Source: Furcasterigmium furcatum | Lineage: Eukaryota > Ascomycota > Sordariomycetes > Glomerellales > Plectosphaerellaceae | Direction: 5' to 3' | Assembly (NCBI GenBank): GCA_001599815.1 | Contig: BCIA01000001.1 | Location: forward strand, 1,306,934 to 1,370,933 | Length of the DNA stretch: 64,000 nucleotides | In this document: positions 56,012 through 64,000 of the stretch, piece after piece | How positions within the stretch are numbered: position 1 is the stretch's first letter | Layout of the letters: each line of letters begins with the position of its first letter | Program-made: the position numbers and the translations under genes | Notes under the pieces: model-generated | The model's input: only the letters and a program-made list of their open reading frames with translations | The model's database searches: none | Told to the model about the DNA's origin: nothing

Positions 56012-57931
56012 ATGTCGACAACACCGCAGCCAACCGCAGCATACTCTCTGTTTCCGAGTCCCAGCAGTAATCCTCCGGCGACCCGAAGACCTGCGTCCCG
56101 AACTCGAAGGTCCGAGTCTCGCGAACGATCCCGAACGAGAGCTCCCACACCGGGAGCCGGATCCACGTCTGCATCGGCCGCATATATCGCCGACGCATCA
56201 GCCTCTCGGCAGGGCAGGAGAACTCCTCAGCCGAAACCCAGGCCGTCGACAGAATCGACTCGCACGCCACCAGAAACGACCCAGTCCCCCGAACCCAGCC
56301 AGGCCACTCCGGCTTGGCAAGAGACGTCGGCCCAACAACACGTCCAACAACCAGTCCAACTGCCCGTCCAGGTGCAACGCCCACGAGCCGCAGCAGACGT
56401 CCCTCCCCGTTCAGAGACGGCCTTCTCGGACGCACGAACGCTCGTACGCAGCAGCAGCACTCGGTCCAGGAGCTCAATAGCAAAGCTTCCCATTTACGAT
56501 GAGGCGAATGAGGCTTCATCGTCTCGCGGGCCACCGCCCCCCTTGAGGTCCATCTTCCCTCAGTACAATCCGGAGGTGCCCCTGAGCCAACAGGATTACT
56601 TTCCGACCCAAACCAGTCCAACACACATTCCCCGTGCTGTGATCAGCCGGGCGATGTGGCACGACGACGAGCCCGAAGAACCTGCCCCTGCATTCGAAGC
56701 TGCTGCGAGGACTCCCGAACCAGCACAGCAGATTCCCATCCAGGCTCAACTCCAGCAATTGCCGAGGAGAAACCTGGAGATGCCTCCGCTTCCTACCGAG
56801 TCTTCAAATGAGCAGCTGAAGAATCTCTGGAAGGTGCTCAATGGCTGGCGGGCATCACCTTCGGAAGGCCGAGTGTTCTGCATGAAGCTCACCCAGGAGA
56901 AGGACTCACCCATCTACACTCTCTCCTCCAGGATCCAGCCTTTCTACAGCCTCCGGATCAACCCCACGTCCGCCTCGGCCCTCGTGTCCCTCAGTCGACA
57001 CGACCCCAACAGACCCTACAAGGTCTCGGGCGGATCTGCCTCCAGCTCGGCCACCAGCATCCTCGGCCTCGGTGGTAGCAGCAATCGGGACAGCAGTGGA
57101 AAGTCGGCCGACGGAAAGAACTGGCAAGAAGTCCTCACCACGACTCTCGAGCCCGAGGCACGCCGCCACCGCCCCGAAGACGGTCTCGTCGCCGTGCTCT
57201 ACCCTACTGCGGCGGCCAAGATCGCCACCGACCGCCCGGCAGACGAGCAGGCCATGGTGACCGCCGAGCTCGAATGCGCCCGCCTCATCTGGGATGACGA
57301 CTCGTCTTCGCACTACCTCTCCCACCCGGCCATCACTACGCCCTTCTGCGTGACAGTCGAGCGGAACGCGGCCTGGAGCCGTGTCGAGTACACCCTCGAG
57401 CACCACGAGTCGCCGCAGCACCTCGCCAAGCTCACCCGCGACGGCACCGGCCGCGGCTGGCTCGAGGTCGACACGGGCGTCGCCTCGCGCATCGACAGCT
57501 TCTTCATCCTCGACGTTGCCGTCGCGGCGCTTCTCATCGTCGCGTCAGGCGATGACCGCACCTCCCAGGTCGAGACGTTCGAGCCACCGCCGCTGCCGCC
57601 GGCCGTGTTCGACCCGAAGAAGCACAAGAAGGAGCGCAGCAGGACGTCGAGCCTGCTGGGCGACAGGGCGCCGAAGAAGAAGACCTCCCGCCGCAAGATG
57701 GAGGAGTTCGACATCGACGTCGAGAGCCAGGTGAGCAGCGGGTTTGCCGAGTTCAAGGCCGCGACCAAGGAGAAGAGGCGGAAGCTGCCGTGGCCGCTGC
57801 GCATCACGTTCAAGGTGCTCGGCGGGCTGTTCAAGTGCTTCATCTGGTGCTTGACGATAACCTTCAAGGGGCTGGCTGCGATTGTCATCGGGCTGGCGAA
57901 GTGTACGGGGCTGGCCAGCAAGGGCGGCTGA
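56012..57931 (+). CDS. Conserved-type fungal protein with disordered N-terminus
   Basis: 639 residues, single exon, start MSTTPQPTAAYSLFPSPSSN. The first ~250 residues are rich in Ser, Pro, Arg and Gln and look disordered (RSESRERSRTRAPTPGAG). A folded middle (~265-530) contains NEQLKNLWKVLNGWRASPSE, GRVFCMKLTQEKDSPIYTLS and SRIDSFFILDVAVAALLIVA. After a Lys-rich stretch (KKHKKERSRTSSLLGDRAPK), the C-terminus has amphipathic or hydrophobic segments (LRITFKVLGGLFKCFIWCLT) that could bind a membrane. I recognise the general type from filamentous fungi, where it often carries uninformative names; no function is assigned. Gene-like codon use across a long uninterrupted frame supports it. Confidence 0.85.
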   Translation: MSTTPQPTAAYSLFPSPSSNPPATRRPASRTRRSESRERSRTRAPTPGAGSTSASAAYIADASASRQGRRTPQPKPRPSTESTRTPPETTQSPEPSQATPAWQETSAQQHVQQPVQLPVQVQRPRAAADVPPRSETAFSDARTLVRSSSTRSRSSIAKLPIYDEANEASSSRGPPPPLRSIFPQYNPEVPLSQQDYFPTQTSPTHIPRAVISRAMWHDDEPEEPAPAFEAAARTPEPAQQIPIQAQLQQLPRRNLEMPPLPTESSNEQLKNLWKVLNGWRASPSEGRVFCMKLTQEKDSPIYTLSSRIQPFYSLRINPTSASALVSLSRHDPNRPYKVSGGSASSSATSILGLGGSSNRDSSGKSADGKNWQEVLTTTLEPEARRHRPEDGLVAVLYPTAAAKIATDRPADEQAMVTAELECARLIWDDDSSSHYLSHPAITTPFCVTVERNAAWSRVEYTLEHHESPQHLAKLTRDGTGRGWLEVDTGVASRIDSFFILDVAVAALLIVASGDDRTSQVETFEPPPLPPAVFDPKKHKKERSRTSSLLGDRAPKKKTSRRKMEEFDIDVESQVSSGFAEFKAATKEKRRKLPWPLRITFKVLGGLFKCFIWCLTITFKGLAAIVIGLAKCTGLASKGG

Positions 57932-58186
57932 TGTCCGAGGGATCTGACGAGGGAATGAGAGATGTCATTTGCAGCGTAGCACAGGCGCAGGGTTTTCGGG
58001 TCGGACGTAATGGAGTCGGGTCTTGTTTCTTGATGAGGAGTTTTATTTTGTTCGTCTACCATACGCCGTTTGGGTATCGCATGCGCAGAGCGAAGTCCGG
58101 TTTGAAATCGACAGTCGCTTGAACAGAGAATGAAAGGAGAATGCAGAACAGTTCGAGAGAGACACACACCGTCCGTAGCACAAGTC

Positions 58187-59070
58187 TCACCTCTTCCGTG
58201 TCCGCACCATGATCTTCTGTCCCTTCTTCGTCGTGCCGCCTGACGTCGCCGTCTTGGCCATCTTGGCCTGCTGGACCTCCAGCTCGCGCTCCGCCTGCAC
58301 GAGGGCCTTGAGCTTTGTTTCCGCCGCGGCCAGTTCCGCCCTCAGCCGCTTCAGGTTCTTCGCCTTCCGCGCCGCCTCGGTCTCGGTGTCGGCGTCATCC
58401 CCGTCCTTGTCGTCGTCGAATCCTTCGAAATCGCCCTCCTCGACGTCGTCCTCGTCTTCCACATCCATCTCATCATCTTCTTCGTCCTCCGCCAGCGGCG
58501 CCTCTCCTTCTTCCACGAACACAATCTTTTTCGGCCGCACAGGTCCAGCCCCGAAATCAAACTCCTCATCGTCGTCATCGTCCTCGACCGGGGCACCTTC
58601 CGACGCAAAGACGACCTGCTCCCTCAACCTATCCACATCCTTCTTTACCACGCTCCTCATCGTCCTCACGTATCCTATATCCTGCGTCTTCAACAACCGC
58701 ACCACGTCGACAGCCAGCGATTTGTTCCCCCTGTCGCCCTGCACGGTGCCCTTCCACTTCTTCCCGTCCTTGACGCGGGACTGCGGCCCCTGGCGCGAGA
58801 GCATGCCGAAGTAGAACTCGTCCTCATTGCGGTCGGCGGCCTTCTCGCGGAGGGCCTTGAGCTTGGCCTTCTTGCGGTTGTGGTCTTGGGCGCGGAGCTT
58901 GTAGTCCTGGAGGAGGGGGAGGGTTAGCCGTGCATGCGACGGGGAGACGTCTCGATCATGGGGCAGCGACGAACCTTGTGTTTCTCGAGGAGGCCGAGAC
59001 GCTGGCGCTCGAGCGGCTGGGCTCGCTCCCGGTGGGAGCGCCGCTGGACGGCGTTGCGCATGGAGGACAT
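58187..59070 (-). CDS. utp11: U3 snoRNP component Utp11
   Basis: Nucleolar small-subunit processome protein needed for 18S rRNA maturation. Exons are 59070-58975 and 58906-58187, giving 271 residues (yeast ~250). The 68-bp intron (GTTCGT donor, GGCTAAC branch, CTCCAG) joins RQRLGLLEKHK to DYKLRAQDHNRKKAKLKALR. Family marks are MRNAVQRRSHRERAQP at the N-terminus, NEDEFYFGMLSRQGPQSRVK and LLKTQDIGYVRTMRSVVKKD. A long Asp/Glu tract (~150-205) and a C-terminal coiled coil ending MVRTRKR are typical of the family. The GTTCGT donor is unusual but gives the only in-frame join. Confidence 0.95.
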
Positions 59071-60253
59071 GGTGGGCGATTGGGCGTGAGCTCAATCGGT
59101 TCTGAGGGCGCGTGCTTCGAGTCGATGTGGACTTTTCGGAGTTTGAACCGATTATCGAGTCCGATGATTGTGTTAATCGGTGAAAATTCCAGCTATGCGG
59201 TCGTCTGGAGCGGTGCGGGCGACCGGTGGCGTGTATAGAACGGGAGTTGGTTTTCCTTCGAAGTGGCAGAGCAGATGTTGAGGCGAGGTTCAGAAATCTT
59301 TATCGCCAAATTCTTATCGGCGGTCTTATCAGTTGTGTTGGGTGGTCCGTGCGCCGCCCCTCCACGACCCTGCCCCTGAATTCATCCAGGTGGACGACCA
59401 CAAGCCATGGTCACACCGTTTCATGGGCGTGAGACTTTGCCATACAAACATCACAGTTCGTGCTTCCCAGAGAGCTGGTGTCAATTGATCCGCTGTATTC
59501 CATGTGCTACCTGAATTCCTTAGCCAGGGGGCTTGCCTCCGATGATGGCCAAACCTCTCTGTTGAGTGACGATGGTGTCTGGTTCCTGCGGCCTGAACAT
59601 CCCTCCGAATCCAACCCAGCCCAAGACCGACAGCCCGACGGCGTGTTGCAAGCTTTCTTATAACACGCCGCCCATGTCCAATGGACCCTGAACGTAGACC
59701 TGAAGTGGGCATACTGGGCGCCGCCAAATCGTTCCTCTCAAAATCCATCCGCATGCTGAGTGGGAAAATCAAGAAGACTCCTCCTAATGACCCCGCAGCT
59801 CCTCAAAGGGCTGCTGCATGCAATGGCCGGGCTCCAATGCCAATCCGCCAACGCCTCGCATGGATAAAAAAAAAACTTCCGGGTTAAACCGCCAGAAGAA
59901 AACCGTGACCAAGGTCGACAGCAGGCTCTTGAGACGTGTATGCTTCGCTTGAAACGCTTCTGATCAAGCGCTGGTTGAAGGGCGCTGCTGACGAGATGTA
60001 CCTGATGGCAAGGCCGAATAGCCTCTGCCACCAGACGGTGTCATGAAAAATGCCGATGGAAAATCGGCCGGAAAATGGGTATATCGCAGTGGTGAAAGTC
60101 AATCGTCGTGTATCCGTTTTCCCGTCGTCGAATGTTTTCTCTACGCCGAGAAATATCGTTTGTCGTTGTTAATGTGGGGTGTCGAGTCGGCTCGAGGTGA
60201 GTACTTATGATGATGTATCACCGAGCGAAAAGTGGTGGCAAGACCTGGGATCC
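59071..60253. other. Intergenic region
   Basis: 1.2 kb between utp11 (its promoter side) and the 3' end of the next minus-strand gene. Short frames near 59330-59770 show no family resemblance. Confidence 0.55.
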
Positions 60254-61969
60254 CTACTTCTCCAGCTTGGTCTGCAGTCTCAGAAATCTAGTCCGGAACC
60301 ACAGCACGAAGGTGGTCCACGCGCCCTGAGTCTTCCTCTTGGCGGTGGCTGTCCTACGAGGCAGGTCGAAGCTGACGTCCTGAGCGGCAGTCGGCGCCTG
60401 ACCTTGGTCGGTGCTCTCGTAGTTGCGGCTCGCAAAGGCCAGCTTCTCGGCGGTGGCGGGGTCGAGAGTCGGGGGGATGTTCATCTTCTGGAGCTTTGTC
60501 TCGAGCCGCTTGCGCTCCTGCTGGGCCTTGGTCCGCTTCCTGCGCTTCTGAGGGTACTCGCTGCTCATATAGGCGGCGCTGAACTTGGGACTGCCGGCAT
60601 TCATAGGGCGGCCAGTCTCTTCCTCCTCAGCGCTCGAGCTGCGGCGGGCAGCCTCTTTCTGCTCCTTCATCTCCTTCTTGACGAGGGCCTCGGCCTCCTT
60701 GATGATCTGGGCCTGCTCGCGCTCAATACGGTGAAGGTCCTTTGAGCCGGCGCGATCGCGCTTCTTCATGTCCTCCTTCTCGCGCTTGAGCTCCTTGGCG
60801 CGTTCCTTTTCCTGCCACTTCTGGCGTTCCTGGCGAATGCGCTCAGTGTGGTAGGTGTAACTGCTGCCAGCGCCGGTGTCGAGGTCGGAGCGCGAGCGCA
60901 GGCGGAAGCCCTCGAGAGATGTGCGGAGGGGAGACATTGCGGTGGGGGAGATTGGCGAAGAAAGCGAGAATGATGAGGATAGGGCTGCGGAGGTCCCGGG
61001 AGTGGATGCGAACGCAGCAGAGGATGAAGATGGTGATTCGTTGCTCTCAGCGACGAGGTTGAGATCTGAGGTGCTAGCGACGTGAGCGAGACGAGAGCCG
61101 CCCGATACTGATGTTGAGCGGTTTGTGTTGACGCGTTGAGCCTGCGGCGCGTTGACGTCCGATAATGAGGAGGTGCGGTTACTGGCGAGCGAGGGGCGGC
61201 GCGGGGCAGTCGCGGTAGTGCTATTGCTGAGGTTGATGCCGGAACTGTTGTTGCCTGAGGAGTGGGAGGGCAGAATATTCTGAGCTGGTAGTGAATGTGC
61301 GGCGGCGATACCCTGATAGCTGTTGTTGCGCGAGTGAAGGTGAAAGCTATAGGCCGCATCCAGCTCGAGGTCCTCGTCCTCAGTGATCGTAGGCGAGTAG
61401 TCCCTCGAGTTTGCCGGCGGCGGATCGAAACTCGTGAACGAGTTTGCGTAAGAGAGCGGCGGTGTTGCTGTCCGAGGGGTCTGCTGGAAAGGATGCACGA
61501 AGTGATTGCCATTGCGATAGGAACCAGGGCCGCTGCCAGAGGTGGCAATGCTGGCGTGAGATGCACCGCTCGTCGACCTCGCGTGCGAGTATTTCGACCT
61601 GGCGTTGCTTGTGCCGTCGATTTCGTAGTCGGCCGTCGACAGACTGAAGCTGACGTCCCGGCCACCACCAACGCCTGCACCGTACGTGCTTCCTTCCTTC
61701 TCGCCGTCATCCCAGCCAACGGTGCCGGCCTCCGATGCCTTACCGCCGGCGGGGGCGCCGGGTCCCTTGCCATTGCCTGCTCCAGCTCCCGCGCCCCAGC
61801 CGTGGCTGCCAAAGTGTATCTGCTCCTCCCAGGAGCGGTCCAGGTCGAGCGAGCTCTTGGCCGAGTGCGTCGTTCCCTTCTTCTTGAGAATGGGCTTGAC
61901 GACCGGTTTGCTACGCGACTTGGTCAGCTTGGCGGGTGCTGTGCCCGCCAAGTCGGCGTAGGATGCCAT
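60254..61969 (-). CDS. Disordered basic protein of unknown function
   Basis: 571 residues from MASYADLAGTAPAK (61969); the frame continues upstream to an ATG at 62119 (+50 residues), but that part looks like leader. The protein is Ser/Gly/Asn-rich and mostly disordered. An EDLELDAAYSFHLHSRNNSY segment lies in the middle. A charged helical region (~375-470) starts HTERIRQERQKWQEKERAKE and continues KRDRAGSKDLHRIEREQAQI. A conserved-looking C-terminus follows (RRKRTKAQQERKRLETKLQK; GAWTTFVLWFRTRFLRLQTK). The tail could be an amphipathic membrane-binding helix. No function recognised; the single long frame in GC-rich DNA and the protein-like C-terminus support a real gene. Confidence 0.78.
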   Translation of the reverse strand: MASYADLAGTAPAKLTKSRSKPVVKPILKKKGTTHSAKSSLDLDRSWEEQIHFGSHGWGAGAGAGNGKGPGAPAGGKASEAGTVGWDDGEKEGSTYGAGVGGGRDVSFSLSTADYEIDGTSNARSKYSHARSTSGASHASIATSGSGPGSYRNGNHFVHPFQQTPRTATPPLSYANSFTSFDPPPANSRDYSPTITEDEDLELDAAYSFHLHSRNNSYQGIAAAHSLPAQNILPSHSSGNNSSGINLSNSTTATAPRRPSLASNRTSSLSDVNAPQAQRVNTNRSTSVSGGSRLAHVASTSDLNLVAESNESPSSSSAAFASTPGTSAALSSSFSLSSPISPTAMSPLRTSLEGFRLRSRSDLDTGAGSSYTYHTERIRQERQKWQEKERAKELKREKEDMKKRDRAGSKDLHRIEREQAQIIKEAEALVKKEMKEQKEAARRSSSAEEEETGRPMNAGSPKFSAAYMSSEYPQKRRKRTKAQQERKRLETKLQKMNIPPTLDPATAEKLAFASRNYESTDQGQAPTAAQDVSFDLPRRTATAKRKTQGAWTTFVLWFRTRFLRLQTKLEK

Positions 61970-64000
61970 CGTGGCGTCCTGTTCCCCCGAGCCTTCTCTC
62001 CACCACTGAACCATTCGGCTGCTGAGTCCCCTGAGGGCTTCCTGATCGTCTACGGCGAGTCTACTCGGGTAGGTATTCTTGGTGTCTGGGTGGGTGTTTC
62101 GGTCTTGTCCACACTGCACAGCTGAGCGTACGATGCTGAGTGCAGTGTCTACGTCGGATACATCGAGGATATATGGTCGGCTCGGCGAGGAGGTGGTTTA
62201 CAAGGAGGGAGCCGGCGGGCGGTGGGTTGTGGGTTGATTTTACCTACTCTGCCTTACTCAGGGATCTTGTCGAGATGATCCGAGGTAAGTTCAGGTAGGT
62301 ATATGAGAGGGTGACGCGGACCGCGAGAGATGAAGGGGTTCGGATTCTAGCGAAATGGCCCGGCAGGGTCCAGGACGGAGCGGGATGTCGCGAGAGGTGA
62401 TATAATAGGTACGGTACGGGCCCTCCAATCTCATTTACACGGGCGGAGTGGGACGTCCGGGGTTGGCAGGTCGCTCGGTTGCTCGAGTTGGGGTCAATGG
62501 ATTGCAGATCCCCCTGTCGTTCGTCTTGGAGAAGACGATGGTATTGTGTCGCGTGTTCGCCCCCGTCGTCGCGCTTTGTCGCTGCCTGTCGTCGTCGTCG
62601 TCGTCTTCCCGAGAAGGTGACAGAAAGAAAGTGAGGCCCAACAACAAGAAGAGAGGAGGAGGAGTAGAGGAGTGGACAGACGGCGGCGGCCTGCGGGAGG
62701 AGGTGTTTTTGGTTGCCGTGCCGCCCGCGCGCGGAGCTGACCCCCCTTTGAAGAGGAGAGACATGAGTGACATTCCCATCTCCTTCGGAGGCGCCGGGTG
62801 GACGGGCAGAGGACCGCCAGGTCGGGTAACGCAGGCTGGATGCGTCTGGGGGGTGTGGATGACTTGGTGTGGGAGGGGGAGGGGGAGGCAGAGGCAGACG
62901 GGGCCCGAGGAGAACCTAGAGCCCGGCCGAGAACGACGCCCAATGGGCGCCGCGACTGTACACGCATTCGTCCAATGTCGGTGGGCTTGGCTGGGCCACG
63001 CTCGGGGCGCTGGGCCAGCCGCTAGCGTGTACATTCAGCAGGTGCCACCGCTGGCAGTGCTGAGAGGTAGTGCGTAAGCTCACTAACATGGCGCCGAGCC
63101 TACCGTTTCTCTTGGTTGCCCTCTTGGGTCAGCCTCAGCATTCCACCGACGACAAGCCCGGAAGCGCAGCGTCTGCAATCTATTTCGCTCACCACGCACG
63201 TGGGGGCCGGCACGACGGCCACCTGCTGATGTCTCAGGCAAACCAACTGTCATTTCGCTGTTATTTCACGCTGTGTTCCATGTGGGCAGAGGCTCATCAG
63301 AATGGCGGTCTGCCCGTCTGCAATGCATGTTTCTCCTCCTCCCATCTGCTGCATCTGGCTGCATGTCAACAAAGCACGACCTAGAACCTATCGACAGGTA
63401 CACGCAGCTGAATTACGACGACGCCATGGGCTGTGCGGGCTGCGTCTGCGCCTGCGTTGCATCTGCGTCCCTCGGCCTCCGCCATTCCAGGGGATGGATT
63501 CTTTCTGCCACCCTTCCCCGGATTGACCGACGATCAACGGCCTCGGAGACGGTACACATTCCTCAGAGGTCCAGAACGAGTGCGGAAGTTTCTTCAGCGA
63601 CGGGCGACTGAGACACCTCCCGACATTCCTCACATCCACGGTGTCTGCTGCCAAGGAAACCGTTGCTCGACCATGGCCGCTTTCGTGAATCATTCCGCGA
63701 CGACGATAGAGCGCTCCGCGGAGGGGTAGCAAGGTAGGTAATAAGTAACCTTGTACTGTGATGTGAAGCCCACGACTCGGACTCTGGGCATCACTCAGCC
63801 AAGGGGCCTCGGTGGCATGGCCTTTTCGCCTCCACGACGACGCCTCAGCGGGTTGCTTCTTCACTGCCTCAGTCGCCTCCGTCAATCAGCCCACGCGGCT
63901 TTCTTGGCGTCATATCATGGGTTTATATCTTCTCTCGAGTCCCGCCAGGAACGGACCTTGCCCGGACGAAGGCGGTTATGCTGTACATACCTGCGAGGTG
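61970..64000. other. Right end, no supportable gene
   Basis: Promoter and leader of the minus-strand gene to ~62450, then non-coding. It includes a GTC/CGT trinucleotide run at ~62586-62606 and a G-rich tract at ~62872-62892. Frames of up to ~210 codons here are low-complexity and overlap on both strands. Confidence 0.55.

Noticed and set aside
62448..63077. 209-codon plus-strand frame at the right end
   Set aside because: Includes a Ser run from a trinucleotide repeat and Gly/Arg runs from G-rich DNA; opposed by a minus frame of similar length.

Overview
The window is nuclear DNA of a filamentous ascomycete (Pezizomycotina, most likely a Sordariomycete). The evidence is GC-rich coding sequence, short introns (50-150 bp) with GTRNGT donors and CTRAC-type branch points, CT-rich leaders, and fungal families: a Leu3/LeuB-type Zn2Cys6 regulator, fungal saccharopine dehydrogenase, Cmc1, Utp11 and a GH55/subtilase secreted protein. 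I saw no intact transposon, rRNA, tRNA or CRISPR. All gene models were spliced by hand from reading frames, splice signals and family continuity; there was no transcript evidence.

Left part (1-33 kb): a gene-sparse, mostly conserved region. It holds adenine phosphoribosyltransferase (4631-5386, +), an ER GH47 mannosidase of the Mnl1/EDEM type (6315-9732, -), a Myb/SANT-like His/Gln-rich regulator (13876-15993, -) flanked by 4.1 and 7.4 kb without recognisable genes, a Leu3/LeuB-like regulator (23431-25925, -), an aldehyde dehydrogenase (27625-29185, +) and a membrane-anchored FN3/coiled-coil protein (29561-33206, -).

Middle (33.9-39 kb): a decaying accessory patch. It contains a frameshifted P450-reductase-like flavodoxin fragment, a small cupin, an EthD-domain protein, a type-B carboxylesterase with one in-frame TGA, and the 3' end of a cytochrome P450. 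I read this as the relic of a small metabolic cluster. Housekeeping genes follow: cmc1-like (39889-40478, +) and lys1 (41060-42305, -, with a Gcn4/CPC1-type site upstream).

Right accessory part (43-54 kb): a 15-exon secreted-type gene (43011-49367, -) encodes only the C-terminal half of a GH55 glucanase, a Thr/Pro linker, a subtilisin domain whose catalytic Asp position is His, and a Cys-rich tail. Head-to-head with it lies a small secreted Cys protein (49533-50137, +). Next come an unrecognised 804-residue protein (50554-53276, +) and a peroxisomal D-amino-acid oxidase (53764-54932, -).

Right end: a large disordered protein (56012-57931, +), Utp11 (58187-59070, -) and a basic disordered protein (60254-61969, -), then non-coding sequence.

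The most unexpected signal is a pair of related introns. Intron 1 of the aldehyde dehydrogenase (28913-29045) and intron 1 of the unrelated 804-residue gene (51144-51275) align over their whole lengths at about 72 percent identity by hand count. That is the hallmark of introner-like elements (mobile introns).
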